A stretch of 64,000 nucleotides of DNA from Catenibacterium mitsuokai (GTDB lineage Bacteria; Bacillota_I; Bacilli_A; Erysipelotrichales; Coprobacillaceae): contig NZ_CP102271.1 in assembly GCF_025148785.1 (NCBI RefSeq), positions 1,543,972 through 1,607,971 of the forward strand, given 5' to 3'. The notes under the pieces were generated by a model, which did not search any database, had not been told where the DNA came from, and worked only from the letters and a program-made list of their open reading frames with translations. Each line of letters opens with the position of its first letter. Position 1 is the first letter of the stretch. Shown here one piece after another: positions 34,669 through 43,383 of the stretch. The translations under genes were made by a program, and so were the position numbers.

Positions 34669-34968
34669 TTAAAGATTAGGATTAAAATTGTTAAGAATTT
34701 CATAGGAGTCATTTATAGTTGTTTCCATCTCTTCGTCTGTCATTGTTTCAGATGTTTCAATTCCTGTATTTTTCTTCCACTTAGCCATCATTTCATTCTT
34801 AAAGTCAGCAAATGACTTGTCATAAACTTTTGACTTCCAAATGTCGTATAACTTCTCTTCTGACACATTGTCAGCAAGCTCGGAAATGAACTCTGAAAAA
34901 TTAGATAAAGAGATCATGTTATCAATCAACTCCATGGGGTTTGAATATCTCTTATAAACCAAATCCAT
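34669..34968 (-). CDS. Tail assembly chaperone, second part (gpT-like)
   Basis: A 99-residue acidic, helical protein immediately ahead of the tape measure gene, the standard place of the second tail assembly chaperone. Its frame is open for about 50 nt upstream of its ATG, overlapping the end of the preceding gene, so it may also be made as a frameshift fusion. A GGAG site allows separate initiation. Confidence 0.7.
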   Translation of the reverse strand: MDLVYKRYSNPMELIDNMISLSNFSEFISELADNVSEEKLYDIWKSKVYDKSFADFKNEMMAKWKKNTGIETSETMTDEEMETTINDSYEILNNFNPNL

Positions 34969-34982
34969 GAAGCCGACTTCTC

Positions 34983-35366
34983 CTATTTCAGCAATCCAGA
35001 AACAACCTTGTAAAAATCTTTGAATTCATCTTTTTGAAAGATTTCAATAATCATCTGTGCAAGTTCTGCAAGTGATAAGCATTCAACCTGCTTTCTATTT
35101 AGATTACTTACAGCTGACAAGAATTCAAAAACCTCATTTTCACATTTTCCAATGTTCTCAAAAATAACTGCACAGCAAGAAAGAATGATATTGAAGCCAA
35201 CTTTTTCAGTTAGTTCCTCTTTTGATAGTCCTTCCTTATTTTCTGCTAGTTTAGCAATCTCATTTGCATTAAAGCATTTCTTGAATTCCATGATGCCAAA
35301 CTTATTGATTAATTTAATGATTAAAAATGCATCTGTTGCTTTTAATTTTCTTAATTTGTATTCCAT
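34983..35366 (-). CDS. Tail assembly chaperone, first part (gpG-like)
   Basis: A 127-residue helical protein between the major tail protein and the tape measure region. It opens KLRKLKATDAFLIIKLINKF, a pattern common to gpG-like chaperones of Bacillota siphophages, and ends FYKVVSGLLK. GGAG lies before the ATG. Confidence 0.75.
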   Translation of the reverse strand: MEYKLRKLKATDAFLIIKLINKFGIMEFKKCFNANEIAKLAENKEGLSKEELTEKVGFNIILSCCAVIFENIGKCENEVFEFLSAVSNLNRKQVECLSLAELAQMIIEIFQKDEFKDFYKVVSGLLK

Positions 35367-35394
35367 AAATAACTCCTCTCAATTCTTATTTTAG

Positions 35395-35991
35395 TTATGC
35401 AGCTACGGCGCTAGGGTAATAGATGTGATAAGGTAGTACATTCTTATCAGCCTGTTCTAATTCTGCATAGCATTCAAATTCTGCTTCAGGTACTACCATC
35501 TTTTTATTTTCGCCTTCAACGGAAAGTCCTGATGTACATAAAGCCTTATCAAAAATAACAATGATTGGAGTTCCATCAATCTTCTTTCCGACATACGCTA
35601 GATGTTCATAATAGTCACCTGTTTCAATCTGTGGCTTAGACACTAATTCTGTATATCCTGTTGCCGTGCTGTTTTCCGCTTCTTTAGCAAAGATAGACTT
35701 TTTAATAAAATCAGGAGTGATTTCTGCCATTTTAAATTTCATCTTGGCGCTTTCTCCGACTTTTAGAGTGCCACCAACGAATTTGACTGTTGCTCCATCA
35801 ATATCTAAGTCTAATAATTCAGGGGAAAAACTTACTGAACCACCGCCTGATGTAGCACAAAATAATGATTCTACAAAGTTCCATTTACCACCTTCGTATT
35901 TCAAACCTTTGTGAATAGTTCCAGCACCTAACATAATGTTTTCAGGTGTTTTGGCTGTAATCCCACTTGAAGGAATGATTTCATTCGCCAT
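35395..35991 (-). CDS. Major tail protein
   Basis: 198 residues forming the tail tube. The position between the tail terminator and the chaperones is canonical. The sequence IMLGAGTIHKGLKYEGGKWN, then ITPDFIKKSIF, then EFECYAELEQADKNVLPYHI is typical of this tail-tube family in Bacillota prophages. A GGAGG ribosome site suits high expression. Confidence 0.82.
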   Translation of the reverse strand: MANEIIPSSGITAKTPENIMLGAGTIHKGLKYEGGKWNFVESLFCATSGGGSVSFSPELLDLDIDGATVKFVGGTLKVGESAKMKFKMAEITPDFIKKSIFAKEAENSTATGYTELVSKPQIETGDYYEHLAYVGKKIDGTPIIVIFDKALCTSGLSVEGENKKMVVPEAEFECYAELEQADKNVLPYHIYYPSAVAA

Positions 35992-35995
35992 ATAT

Positions 35996-36364
35996 TTATA
36001 CCTCCCATTCCTGAATAGTTAAATTAATCTGTATTTTCTGCAATTCTATATCGTCTGTGCGAATCGGCATTGAGTAGTCATAATGTACGGCTATGCCTGC
36101 TCCGTTCGACAAGATAGCTCTCTTATCCTTGAGAGCCTTTTTAATAATTTCCTTTTGCTTTTCTAGTTCTAAATAACTGCCTCTTGTGACACCTGTAAGA
36201 ATAAAAGTGGTTCCTTGGTAATTGGTCTCTGCACTGTATTCATTTTCTAAGTACTCGCCAACCCAATAAGGATATTCAACCTTATCAGTCTTGTAATAAA
36301 GAAAATGATAGTTCACAAGTGGTTTTAATGTCTTAGAAATAAATTTCAAGCCTTCTGGTGTCAT
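35996..36364 (-). CDS. Tail terminator/completion protein
   Basis: A 122-residue protein located directly before the major tail protein gene. GTTFILTGVTRGSYLELEKQ and IELQKIQINLTIQEWEV give the alpha/beta layout of minor tail terminators. The start is in an ATGA overlap with the upstream gene. The call is mainly positional. Confidence 0.65.
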   Translation of the reverse strand: MTPEGLKFISKTLKPLVNYHFLYYKTDKVEYPYWVGEYLENEYSAETNYQGTTFILTGVTRGSYLELEKQKEIIKKALKDKRAILSNGAGIAVHYDYSMPIRTDDIELQKIQINLTIQEWEV

Positions 36365-36771
36365 TTTCCAATATCTCCAAAGATTTCCTCGGCTCTTGCT
36401 TGAATCTTTTTCTTAGAGGAGTTCTTGGCTTTCTCGAGCGCTCTTGATGGTGCTTTCCCTGTAGTAGTAACCCATCCATATTTAGGATGCTTATACTTCC
36501 ATTTGGTTTTTCTACCATTGCCCTTAAGAGCATACTCACCTGTACCAAATTCTTCCCATATAGCATTTTCTTCAGATGATCCAACAATACCAATCATATT
36601 GTCAGCATCTACCACATGCTCCCATGAGTTTTTTAATTGTCCAGTATCCACCCTGGTATTTCTTTTTACCTGTGATTCTAGTTCTCCGCTTGCTTCTTCT
36701 AAGAATTTTAAAGCTGCATTCTCAATTTCATCGATTATAAACATTGAGTTATCTTCAAACTGTACGCTCAT
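36361..36771 (-). CDS. HK97 gp10-like tail completion protein
   Basis: 136 residues. The segment ASGELESQVKRNTRVDTGQL followed by NSWEH is the hallmark of the HK97-gp10 family (helix, then RVDTGxLRxS). The basic C-terminus contains PSRALEKAKNSSKKKIQARA. It functions at the head-tail joint. Confidence 0.88.
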   Translation of the reverse strand: MSVQFEDNSMFIIDEIENAALKFLEEASGELESQVKRNTRVDTGQLKNSWEHVVDADNMIGIVGSSEENAIWEEFGTGEYALKGNGRKTKWKYKHPKYGWVTTTGKAPSRALEKAKNSSKKKIQARAEEIFGDIGK

Positions 36772-37099
36772 CTTGTGCTCCTTTGTACTGTAGATATATC
36801 TCTAAGTGTTGATGTAAATTCATAGGATCATCAATGAGAGTTACATCATAGACTTCACCATTTACAATCAGTCTTGAGTTATCAGCTTTATAGCCTTTTA
36901 AGTCCTTATAATCACATAAAAAGATATGGGTTGACTCCTGTACCTTTGCGTTAAAGTTAGTGTAATGGCTATCACCACTTGATAAATCTAAGAAACCAAA
37001 CAAAGAGATTGAATCTGTATAATCTTCAATAGGTTCACCAATCTCGTTGAATGAATAGATGCACTTTTGAAGAGTTGCTGTAATGTTTCCACCTATCAT
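36755..37099 (-). CDS. Head closure (stopper) protein
   Basis: A 114-residue beta-rich protein between connector and gp10-like genes, the usual place of the SPP1-gp16-type stopper. LRVNGEVYDVTL-like strands (SRLIVNGEVYDVTLIDDP) fit. It overlaps the gp10-like gene by 17 nt. Confidence 0.7.
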   Translation of the reverse strand: MIGGNITATLQKCIYSFNEIGEPIEDYTDSISLFGFLDLSSGDSHYTNFNAKVQESTHIFLCDYKDLKGYKADNSRLIVNGEVYDVTLIDDPMNLHQHLEIYLQYKGAQDERTV

Positions 37100-37101
37100 A
37101 C

Positions 37102-37629
37102 TTAGAATCTCGCTTTCATGTAAGGCTTTAGAAAGCCTGTGAGAGACTTTGGATAGCCAAGAGAGGAATTATCCCCATCCATGTTAAAGTAGGTCACAGA
37201 GTGTCTAGAAATCGTTTCTGACTGTACTCCGACCTTGCTTCTGTTCTCTTTATCCCATTTCATAAGGTTGATAACTCCCATTTTAATGTCGGCAGGATAT
37301 TCAACTTTAGTGCATAGTACACGAGCCTCATTATTGACAGGCTTGTCAACCACAAAGTCATGCTCATTTGCTTCTGTAACAGTATATAAAGCATCATTAA
37401 AAGATGAATTAGATACCTGTACAGTGTCACCGACCTTAAAAAATTGAGGACCATTAAAAGAAAAACGACCGTCTTTTATATTGGCGGTCGTTCTAAAATT
37501 GCGCATTTGGAAATTATTATTAGTGTATTTTCTAATCATCAACTCTAAGGCTTCTAATTTCATCTTGATGATTCCATCAGAGTCATCTGTATCGTTCAAA
37601 AGCCTGAACTCTTCAATTGTCATGATCAT
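37102..37629 (-). CDS. Head-tail connector (adaptor) protein
   Basis: 175 residues. The helical start MTIEEFRLLNDTDDSDGIIK, followed by a beta segment (FKVGDTVQVSNSSFNDALYT), resembles gp6-type adaptors that bind the portal. It lies downstream of the capsid gene in the standard order. ATG 37629 has GAGGTGA before it. Confidence 0.78.
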   Translation of the reverse strand: MIMTIEEFRLLNDTDDSDGIIKMKLEALELMIRKYTNNNFQMRNFRTTANIKDGRFSFNGPQFFKVGDTVQVSNSSFNDALYTVTEANEHDFVVDKPVNNEARVLCTKVEYPADIKMGVINLMKWDKENRSKVGVQSETISRHSVTYFNMDGDNSSLGYPKSLTGFLKPYMKARF

Positions 37630-37647
37630 AGAAAATCACCTCTTTTC

Positions 37648-37875
37648 TTATTTTTTAGCATTGCCTTTTGGCTTGGCTTCTGTTTTTGGTGCTTCTGAAA
37701 CTGTCTCAGTTTCTTCTTTCACTTCTTTTACAGTGTATCCATGTTCTTTGAACCACTGCGCCACCCATTCGTCATATACTTCAGCTTTCCCGTAAGCGAA
37801 CTGAATACCTGCAGCCCCGATGCCGCAATAATCTTCAATAGGTGTTTTTACTTCATAATGTTTCTTTTTATCCAT
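37648..37875 (-). CDS. Small protein between capsid and connector genes
   Basis: A 75-residue protein with an N-terminal folded part (YCGIGAAGIQFAYGKAEVYD) and a charged Lys/Glu/Pro-rich tail (SEAPKTEAKPKGNAKK). It resembles small capsid-associated or head-fibre-like proteins at this locus, with function not known. ATG 37875 is chosen because AGGAGG is 8 nt upstream. Confidence 0.65.
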   Translation of the reverse strand: MDKKKHYEVKTPIEDYCGIGAAGIQFAYGKAEVYDEWVAQWFKEHGYTVKEVKEETETVSEAPKTEAKPKGNAKK

Positions 37876-37886
37876 AGTCATACCTC

Positions 37887-38885
37887 CTATAAGATTTTAA
37901 CGTTTCTTAATACTCCAGCGCCTTTTGTATTCTTTAAGGCAACACAAGCAACCATTTCAACTTCACCCTTCTTGACTGCTCCTGGAGTGTTGAAATCAGG
38001 CAAATAAGTATTCACTCCGCTAGATCCTGTTAAAGTGACACCGTGGAATCCTTTCTTTACATCAAACTTAACAGCATAGATATCTGTTAATCCTGTCACA
38101 CTTGCTTCAGAACCAACCTTTCTAGTCTTTAATCCGATGATAGGAGTTTCAACAGCTGTTTCTCCTGAAGCAGTTACAACGTCTCCTAAATCAATTAATC
38201 TTACTTTATTTTCTCCAATAGTAGTAACGACACGGCCGAAAGCTTCTTCGCTTTCTGTCTTATATCCCAATACTCTAGCGACAGTCTGAATTTTAGATTT
38301 CATATCTTCATTCACAAATAAAGCATCTGCGCCTGTTCTGTTGATTAATTTGATTAATGCTTCATAGAATGTGCTGGCATTAGCTTCTAACTTAGCCATT
38401 GTTGATAAATCATAGTAAGCGCCTGTATTGAATTCTGTTGTCTGACCAACTAAGAACTTGTCTAAGCCGTCAAAGGTTTCAGAGTTAGTTGCTGAATCTC
38501 CATTGATCATAGCATTGTGGAATGTTCCAATTGCTGAGATGACCTTTTCATCAATCTGGTATGCCATGTTATCGTACATGCCTTCTGCATCCTTAATAAC
38601 ACGGTCAATTTCGAAAGCGCCACCGAATACCTTTAAGTTAACGGCTTTCTGTTCTAATTTTGCTTCACTAGAAGCATATTCAGTATTTAAAGCACGGAAT
38701 GCAGTGTTAGAAGGTAATTTAGTCTGTACATATCCATATGTTAATGTAGAGCCTCCACTTGGTGATACTGCATTATCGAATGGTAATAATTCTAATACTT
38801 CGGAATGTCTGATAAATGAGTCAACTACCTGTTCAGCGACTTTGTCATGCATTCCAACTTTCATGTCTTTTAATAAAATTGGCAT
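37887..38885 (-). CDS. Major capsid protein (HK97 fold)
   Basis: 332 residues forming the icosahedral shell. It lies between scaffold and connectors. The sequence EQVVDSFIRHSEVLELLPFD, then GAFEIDRVIKD, then GADALFVNEDMKSKIQTV matches capsid proteins of Bacillota siphophages that use a separate scaffold. No N-terminal delta domain is present, consistent with the separate scaffold gene. Confidence 0.9.
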   Translation of the reverse strand: MPILLKDMKVGMHDKVAEQVVDSFIRHSEVLELLPFDNAVSPSGGSTLTYGYVQTKLPSNTAFRALNTEYASSEAKLEQKAVNLKVFGGAFEIDRVIKDAEGMYDNMAYQIDEKVISAIGTFHNAMINGDSATNSETFDGLDKFLVGQTTEFNTGAYYDLSTMAKLEANASTFYEALIKLINRTGADALFVNEDMKSKIQTVARVLGYKTESEEAFGRVVTTIGENKVRLIDLGDVVTASGETAVETPIIGLKTRKVGSEASVTGLTDIYAVKFDVKKGFHGVTLTGSSGVNTYLPDFNTPGAVKKGEVEMVACVALKNTKGAGVLRNVKIL

Positions 38886-38900
38886 ATATTAATCCTCTCT

Positions 38901-39518
38901 TTATTCTTTATTTTCATATCTGTTTCTGATTGCTCCTGTCAATGTGGTTGGTTCAGGAGTATCGTCGGTTTTGCCACCTGGTAAGTTATTTTCATCAATT
39001 TTCTTAGATGTTTCGGCTTCGAACTGATTAGGATAAATAGTCTTTAAATTCTTCATTTTTTCATCAATGCCTTTTAACTTGCCGTTTTCGTCAAGTTCAG
39101 CCTTAAAATCACTGTCATTACCTAATTTAAAAAGTAAATAATCAATGTCGTCAGCCTTGGCACCAGCTGAAAGAAGTTCAATCTTTAATGCTGACTCTGT
39201 CTTTGCTTTTTTTAGTTCTTCCTGCTGATTTCTGATAGTTGTCTCAAATTCTGTAATCTTAGCAGCCATATCTTCGCCTTTTCCGGCCGATTCTTTTAGA
39301 CCTTCAATAAGTTTCTGAGCGTCCGTTAAATCGGTATCTTTCTTATTTAATAATTCCTCAAGAGCCGTATATTTGCCTTTATCAACGTATTTACCACTTG
39401 CTAGATTTGCAATCTTAATCTGTTTATCCTTATTCGCTTCATTGCCGTTATATGCATTTACTGCATTAGCCACCTGTTCAAATAATTCAGTGCCTAGAAT
39501 ATCTTTAAGAAAATCCAT
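38901..39518 (-). CDS. Capsid scaffold protein (GP20-like)
   Basis: A 205-residue mostly coiled-coil protein (KITEFETTIRNQQEELKKAK, ALKIELLSAGAKADDIDYLL) with an Asp/Pro-rich end (GGKTDDTPEPTTL). It is of the phage minor structural GP20/scaffold family and directs capsid assembly before exiting. It lies directly upstream of the capsid gene. Confidence 0.85.
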   Translation of the reverse strand: MDFLKDILGTELFEQVANAVNAYNGNEANKDKQIKIANLASGKYVDKGKYTALEELLNKKDTDLTDAQKLIEGLKESAGKGEDMAAKITEFETTIRNQQEELKKAKTESALKIELLSAGAKADDIDYLLFKLGNDSDFKAELDENGKLKGIDEKMKNLKTIYPNQFEAETSKKIDENNLPGGKTDDTPEPTTLTGAIRNRYENKE

Positions 39519-39647
39519 GTAATACCTCTCTCCGCTACGTTTTTAAATCTAGTGTCTTCTAGTGCGGTCGCAGTTTTAACATCATGCTGGATGAATTTTT
39601 AAACCTTTTAAATGCCGTGTTCAGGGCAAAATAAAAAGAGCCTACGT
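39519..39647 (-). other. Short intergenic stretch ahead of the scaffold gene
   Basis: 129 bp without an open frame. An imperfect GAGGCT/AGGCTC hairpin with a T run near 39635-39660 could partially terminate transcription from the 70-residue protein gene. I see no clear promoter for the scaffold-capsid genes. Confidence 0.4.
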
Positions 39648-39860
39648 CTAGCCTCTGTTTCTATTTTTGTTTAATACATTGTTTTTATTCTTGTATTGCG
39701 GTGGATCATGAGAAAGTTCTACTGTTTCATAGAACTCATGACCACATATCATGCACTCATAGTGCGTTTTTCTGATTGCACAGCCTCTATTTTTATCGAA
39801 GTATCTTCTTGATTCTACTTCAAAGTAACAGTGCCTGTGTGGTCGCAGTCCTTCAGACAT
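39648..39860 (-). CDS. Small putative zinc-binding phage protein
   Basis: A 70-residue basic protein with HRHCYFEVESRRYFDKNRGC and a CMICGH knuckle, so a Cys/His zinc finger is likely. It is preceded by AAGGAGG. It lies between the head-morphogenesis gene cluster and the scaffold. The function is unknown. Confidence 0.65.
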   Translation of the reverse strand: MSEGLRPHRHCYFEVESRRYFDKNRGCAIRKTHYECMICGHEFYETVELSHDPPQYKNKNNVLNKNRNRG

Positions 39861-39881
39861 TAAATGCCTCCTTTCAGAGTA

Positions 39882-39909
39882 AAATAAAAACGGTTCTGAG
39901 GAACCGTTT
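39882..39909 (-). terminator. Terminator in the late operon after the 66-residue gene
   Basis: AAACGGTTC/GAACCGTTT stem (39888-39909) with TTTTTA on the minus-strand exit. It splits the packaging/portal transcript from the scaffold/capsid transcript unless read through or antiterminated. Confidence 0.8.
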
Positions 39910-39918
39910 AAATAACTT

Positions 39919-40119
39919 CTACTTTCTAAACATTAATAGTATTTCTTCTGTTGGCTGATCCAGATGGTGTTCTTGTAAATATTTTGTCAAACCACGCAAA
40001 TCATACGGCACCGGTTTTGTACTACACTTTTCACCATCTTCTAAATCCCCAACATATATGCCTTCGAATCCATCTTCTTCTGTCGGATCTGGTATTGGCT
40101 CAAATTTATTCTTCATCAT
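39919..40119 (-). CDS. Small acidic protein coupled to the gp7-GNAT fusion gene
   Basis: A 66-residue, clearly acidic protein (FEPIPDPTEEDGFEGIYVGD, then LTKYLQEHHLDQPTEEILLM). Its start overlaps the stop of the head-morphogenesis/GNAT gene. No family is recognised. The acidic character and coupling would fit an inhibitor or partner of the fused enzyme domain, but this is speculation from context. Confidence 0.6.
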   Translation of the reverse strand: MMKNKFEPIPDPTEEDGFEGIYVGDLEDGEKCSTKPVPYDLRGLTKYLQEHHLDQPTEEILLMFRK

Positions 40120-41624
40120 TCATCCCTCCAATTGCACTTTGCTAATAACTCTTTTGCTGCTGCGGTATCTAAATAAAAATCATAACCACCTACATATTTT
40201 GCACCTATTTTACTAATATAATAATTTAGTAATTTACTATTTGCAGCCTTGCTTTCAACATAACCATCATAACCCTCATCAAACGAGGCCTTTGCTGCAA
40301 TAGCAAATAAATGGGCACCGATTCCTTTATACTCTTTATCTTTCGTTAAATGGCCGTTACTTTTAGGATTGGCGACTATCCAATGAATCTTTATAGTTAA
40401 ATTTTCATGCACAGGTTTATACGCTATAAGCCCTTGTATTTCCTCGTTACCTTCTGCGAATATAGCTTTTATGATCTGATCATGTGGAACCTTAGTCCAA
40501 TTAATGACCCATCCGCTTGTCTTATTATATCCTTTTAATTCACTTCGTTTCATTTCTTTCACAGTAGTATTAACCACTCTGCCTGTTTTGCATTCAATAA
40601 GGCAAGGCGCGAACCCATCTATTTCTATGTTTATATTACCATCATCATTTGAGCTTTTCAATCTGTTCGATGTCATCAAGTATTTTTCTCTAAAGTCTCG
40701 AAAATCATCGCTCTTATCAAGCCCATAATATTCGGCTCTTTCTTTCAGTGTCTTGAGTTCGTCAGCATCTAAAGCCCATCTAGCACGCTGAAGGAGCGCA
40801 CATCTGCAGTTTACATCCTGTGATGCAATCCCAAAGCCTCCAGGATACATAACTTCCATATCATCTACCACAAAAGGCTCGTCTATTTCTGCAAGCTTCC
40901 CATCAAGAAGCCTGTGCATTGGTCTAGTTCTTCCATCTAGTGTAGCATCCCACTGCTTGACTACTTCACAACCTTTGGCTTTTGCTGCATGCTGCGCATC
41001 ATTAGCGCTAAGAACCTGTATTCTATGCCCTTCGGTTCTAGCAATCCTCATTGCTTTATTAAAACCAATATTAGATGCTCCATCTATGTTTCTAGCAATG
41101 TGTGCATAAGACGAAGATGTGGCTATACCTCTTGAGATATGCTTTGCAATCTGCTTTTTGAGGACTCCAACATCAATACCCATTCTAGTATACAGTGGTA
41201 CACTCAATTTAGTATTTAATGTCATAGCCCTTGTGACTTGCTTCTCATTGATAGGAGTAATTAGCGGTATGCCTTGGCCTTGAATATCATACATAGTTCC
41301 GATATATCCTGTGTAATAGGAATCTGTTAGATATCTTGTAATACTGTCATAAGAATCAGCGTTTAAATTCCCAATCAGTTCATCTAACTGCTTTTTGAGA
41401 TTTTCTTGAAACTTCTTCTGATATATCTGAGATTGAAGCAATGATTTCTGCTTTTCATCTAATTCATCAAATACAGAAAGGAGTAAATCAATCTTACCGT
41501 TTGAAATCCTTATTTTCTGTTCTACTTCTTTAGCTGCATCTTCATATATCTTTTTTAATTCCTTCAGAAGCTTCTTCTCTTCTCGCAGTTTGGCTTTTTC
41601 AACTTCTAGCTGTCTCTTATTCAT
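40116..41624 (-). CDS. SPP1 gp7-like head morphogenesis protein fused to a GNAT-like domain
   Basis: 502 residues. Residues ~1-340 are the minor head protein (PF04233 type): a helical N-terminus, RIARTEGHRIQVLSANDAQH, QWDATLDGRTRPMHRLLDGK, and the Cys pair end DVNCRCALLQRARW. Residues ~345-502 are an added domain with the acetyltransferase signature GLIAYKPVHENLTIKIHWIV, then KEYKGIGAHLFAIAAKASFD (acetyl-CoA loop), then LLNYYISKIGAKYVGGYDFY. The cargo-like domain could travel with the virion. Confidence 0.85.
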   Translation of the reverse strand: MNKRQLEVEKAKLREEKKLLKELKKIYEDAAKEVEQKIRISNGKIDLLLSVFDELDEKQKSLLQSQIYQKKFQENLKKQLDELIGNLNADSYDSITRYLTDSYYTGYIGTMYDIQGQGIPLITPINEKQVTRAMTLNTKLSVPLYTRMGIDVGVLKKQIAKHISRGIATSSSYAHIARNIDGASNIGFNKAMRIARTEGHRIQVLSANDAQHAAKAKGCEVVKQWDATLDGRTRPMHRLLDGKLAEIDEPFVVDDMEVMYPGGFGIASQDVNCRCALLQRARWALDADELKTLKERAEYYGLDKSDDFRDFREKYLMTSNRLKSSNDDGNINIEIDGFAPCLIECKTGRVVNTTVKEMKRSELKGYNKTSGWVINWTKVPHDQIIKAIFAEGNEEIQGLIAYKPVHENLTIKIHWIVANPKSNGHLTKDKEYKGIGAHLFAIAAKASFDEGYDGYVESKAANSKLLNYYISKIGAKYVGGYDFYLDTAAAKELLAKCNWRDE

Positions 41625-43062
41625 CTGGCACCGTATTGTTTAACGTATCGGTCACATCATCTACTTGCTCATACGCTTCTTTTGGCTTTGGGAGTTTATC
41701 TTTGATTTCTTCGTAATCGATGTCCATCTGTTCACAAATCAATTTAACAATAGTCTCGTTATCAATTTCTTCAGCAAGTGAAAGAATAGTATTAATTTCA
41801 GTCTGTCTCTTCTGAGCCTTTAATAATTCAATCTGTGCATTGTCTGATTCATTTGTTATGATTTCTTTTTCGAAACTATAATAAACATCATCGATATCAT
41901 AATCGGTCTTATTGTTCTTGTTGATTTCCTTTAGAACAACCTCAAGGATGTTATCTAGGAACTCCTCAAGCCTTGCCTGCAGCTTATTACACTTAAGATC
42001 TAGAAGAGCGTATCTTGATTTGATTACTACGTTTGTAACATTGCCGTCACCTACCTGTGCGGAATTAAAGCCCATGCCAAAGCGATAGATATTTTCTTCA
42101 TCCTTATCCATGTTCGCAACTCTCGCTTGATAAGGTACTTCAACAGTATGAACTTCAAGCCCTCCACCTTCTGGAACTCCCATCATCTTCTTTGTTTTCA
42201 GATTAGTTTGTAATTCTTCAAAGTCATTCCCTTCAAAGCCCTTCACTATATAAATTGGATTGTCAAAGTCGGCTAAGTTATTCGATAAACCACATGACAT
42301 CATGTCATAATCATCAATCAACGACTTAATAGCCTTGACTCCTGAATGCTGCTTCTTGTTGTTATCTAATCTAAAAAACGGAATATAGCCAAAATTTTCA
42401 TAATAGATAGTATCATCACCATCTTTGGTGTAGATTACGTGTGGCCTTGGATTAATTCGTTCTGAATCATCTAAAAGAAGTCTTCCGTTTTCTTCCTGAA
42501 CATAGTAATATGTCTGATTTTCATCCCATACCTGAATACGTTTAATTGCTTTGTTATCTTTGGTCAGTTTATCAATGTACCAATAAATGACATATGCGCA
42601 TCCATCATCAGTCTCTCTTTCTCTGACTTCAATAACTCCTAGAGAATCAGCACGCTCGAATGTTAATCTGCCTTTCTTGTTTACGTAGGCATACATATAT
42701 TCAAAGCCTTTCGTGATAGCACCAGTAATCACTTCACTAAGAGCGTTTTTGAATTTTCTATTGAAATACTTATTCAACTCTTTCTGAAGCTTAGTGTCAT
42801 CTGAGTGAACTATGCCGTCTTTTCCGCTCAAGATATACTGTACTTCCTGGTCCACCAATTCACCAAAGAAGCCGTGACACTTCTTAACATTGGATCTAGT
42901 TGTATCTTCGACTAAAACACCGTCCTGATTATAGTAGAACATTCTATAATCTAAGATATCGTGTTCAGACTCATAATAGCGTTCTCCGACTCTTGCGAGT
43001 CGCTTCTTTTTTGATGTCTTATCATCATTGATAAACTTCAAGATTTCTTCTTCTGTCAGCAT
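41617..43062 (-). CDS. Portal protein (SPP1 gp6-like)
   Basis: A 481-residue subunit of the dodecameric DNA channel. YYNQDGVLVEDTTRSNVKKC, the VDQEVQYILSGK-type helix, GYIPFFRLDNNKKQHSGVKA and DYDMMSCGLSNNLADFDNPI fit the SPP1 portal family (PF05133). The acidic C-terminus is normal. It lies between terminase and the gp7-like gene as usual. Confidence 0.92.
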   Translation of the reverse strand: MLTEEEILKFINDDKTSKKKRLARVGERYYESEHDILDYRMFYYNQDGVLVEDTTRSNVKKCHGFFGELVDQEVQYILSGKDGIVHSDDTKLQKELNKYFNRKFKNALSEVITGAITKGFEYMYAYVNKKGRLTFERADSLGVIEVRERETDDGCAYVIYWYIDKLTKDNKAIKRIQVWDENQTYYYVQEENGRLLLDDSERINPRPHVIYTKDGDDTIYYENFGYIPFFRLDNNKKQHSGVKAIKSLIDDYDMMSCGLSNNLADFDNPIYIVKGFEGNDFEELQTNLKTKKMMGVPEGGGLEVHTVEVPYQARVANMDKDEENIYRFGMGFNSAQVGDGNVTNVVIKSRYALLDLKCNKLQARLEEFLDNILEVVLKEINKNNKTDYDIDDVYYSFEKEIITNESDNAQIELLKAQKRQTEINTILSLAEEIDNETIVKLICEQMDIDYEEIKDKLPKPKEAYEQVDDVTDTLNNTVPDE

Positions 43063-43370
43063 TCAATCACCTCTTTTTCAAAGTCATCAGCTAAACCAAC
43101 AATATGATCAGCATAATTTCCAAATAAATCGCACATTGTTTCTTCTGTATAGCAATCCATTGAGAAGCCTAAAGAAAATAAAAAACAGTGACATAATTCA
43201 TGTATCACTGTTCTTCTTGTTAACTCCTTAGACATTCGTTTTCGAATATAGATTGTTTGTTCTAGAAACTTCGTAAGGCCTAGGATAGTGTTATCACCGT
43301 CGTTTAAAAAGTCCTTATCGCTGTCGGCATATTCCATTGTCCAGTTGATTCCATTAATACTAAATTCCAT
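43056..43370 (-). CDS. Small zincin-like metallopeptidase
   Basis: A 104-residue protein with the motif TVIHELCHCFLFSLG, a HExxH-like zinc site written HELCH, and a downstream acidic residue in YTEETMCDLFGNYADHI, the pattern of ImmA/IrrE-SprT-like minimal peptidases found beside phage terminases. ATG 43370 is chosen because AAAGGAG is 8-9 nt upstream; a longer frame overlaps the terminase gene. The target is unknown. Confidence 0.7.
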   Translation of the reverse strand: MEFSINGINWTMEYADSDKDFLNDGDNTILGLTKFLEQTIYIRKRMSKELTRRTVIHELCHCFLFSLGFSMDCYTEETMCDLFGNYADHIVGLADDFEKEVIEC

Positions 43371-43383
43371 GTAGTTATCTCCT

